This document shows, one piece after another, positions 63,307-63,484 of a stretch of DNA of 63,484 bases. How positions within the stretch are numbered: the stretch's first letter is position 1; each line of letters opens with the position of its first letter. Both the position numbers and the translations under genes were made by a program. The DNA is taken from the NCBI GenBank assembly GCA_023475225.1, contig JAMCVK010000048.1:1-63484 (forward strand). Reading direction: 5' to 3'. The notes beneath the pieces were generated by a model that searched no databases, was not told the origin of the DNA, and was given only the letters and a program-made list of their open reading frames with translations. This stretch comes from Chloroflexota bacterium (lineage in GTDB: Bacteria; Chloroflexota; UBA6077; FW602-bin22; JAMCVK01).

Positions 63307-63483
63307 CTACCTCCGTGACACCACCTCCTTTCTGCCGTGATGTTGGTTCCAGGCATTGAGGAACTCCTTGGGCGTGAGGTAGCCCAGGGCCTGGTGGGGC
63401 CGGATGGTGTTGTACGCCTTCTCCCAAGCCCGTAGCTCGGCCCCCAGGGCGGCAACGGTGGGATCGGCAGTGCTGCATTCGTA
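63307..63483 (-). CDS. Transposase fragment (rve/DDE integrase type), cut by the window edge
   Basis: Fifty-eight C-terminal residues of an integrase-core transposase are visible, ending RKEVVSRR before TAG 63307. YNTIRPHQALGYLTP and KEFLNAWNQ are the typical end of IS481/IS3-type enzymes. The 5' part lies outside the window. The stretch is more G+C rich than the genes next to it. The element's terminal repeat must lie between about 63240 and 63306 but was not identified. Confidence 0.8.
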   Translation of the reverse strand, partial: YECSTADPTVAALGAELRAWEKAYNTIRPHQALGYLTPKEFLNAWNQHHGRKEVVSRR

Positions 63484-63484
63484 G

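Noticed and set aside
63221-63478. 86-codon N-terminal extension of the LPG-synthase-type gene
   Set aside because: The bases code in another frame for the C-terminus of a transposase; the extension has no family similarity.

Overview
The window (about 53% G+C by eye) looks like a chromosomal segment of a Chloroflexota bacterium, probably outside the wall-less dehalococcoids. The evidence is indirect: secreted proteins and lipoproteins carry long Pro/Thr/Ala linkers, GTG and TTG starts are frequent, an FhaA-FhaB-RodA-PBP block resembles the actinobacterial cluster, the LexA boxes are of the GAAC-N4-GTTC type, and wall genes (murA, an mreB-type gene, rodA, a transpeptidase) are present. No rRNA, tRNA or CRISPR array was found.

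Left part (1-18.7 kb). A YhaM-like HD nuclease and an M17 aminopeptidase are on the + strand. A long minus-strand block from 11.66 kb down to 3.1 kb encodes a sugar-type ABC importer (lipoprotein, two permeases, no ATPase), a nucleoside hydrolase, an ADP-ribosylglycohydrolase-family protein, an adenosine deaminase, a xylose-isomerase-like TIM barrel and two deoxyribosyltransferase-family paralogs. It reads as a nucleoside or ADP-ribose scavenging locus. It has a near-consensus promoter, a 15-bp palindromic operator candidate, an unlisted 53-aa ORF in the leader, and a perfect 15-bp hairpin between the lipoprotein and permease genes. An intact IS256-family element with an 8-bp target duplication sits just upstream of the promoter. 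A small redox group (GarR-like dehydrogenase, OYE-type reductase with an Fe-S motif, GlcD-like oxidase), an MFS carrier and a stand-alone AsnC ligand domain follow.

Middle part (18.9-43.3 kb). A + strand wall/signalling operon (fhaA, fhaB, mtnP, rodA, pbpA) is followed by two membrane proteins that share an extracytoplasmic domain. On the minus strand are dtd, fmdB, purH, an mreB-type gene, murA and a complete F1Fo ATP synthase operon (Z-B-E-F-H-A-G-D-C). lexA is divergent from it with two boxes in its own promoter. holA, speB, speD1, speE and speD2 form a polyamine operon; mtnP, about 20 kb away, can clear the methylthioadenosine made by SpeE.

Right part (43.3-63.5 kb). A Wzy-type surface polysaccharide locus runs on the + strand: Wzz-like regulator, UDP-glucuronate-4-epimerase-like enzyme, MurJ-family flippase, two methyltransferases, sugar aminotransferase, two GT4 enzymes, O-antigen ligase/polymerase, GT39-like, GT2, radical SAM and SDR proteins. 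It is followed on the minus strand by a GT39-like/TPR protein with a recent 252-bp internal duplication, a 400-bp hairpin-repeat mosaic, an FGE-family secreted protein, an LPG-synthase-type membrane protein and, at the edge, the 3' end of an rve-type transposase.
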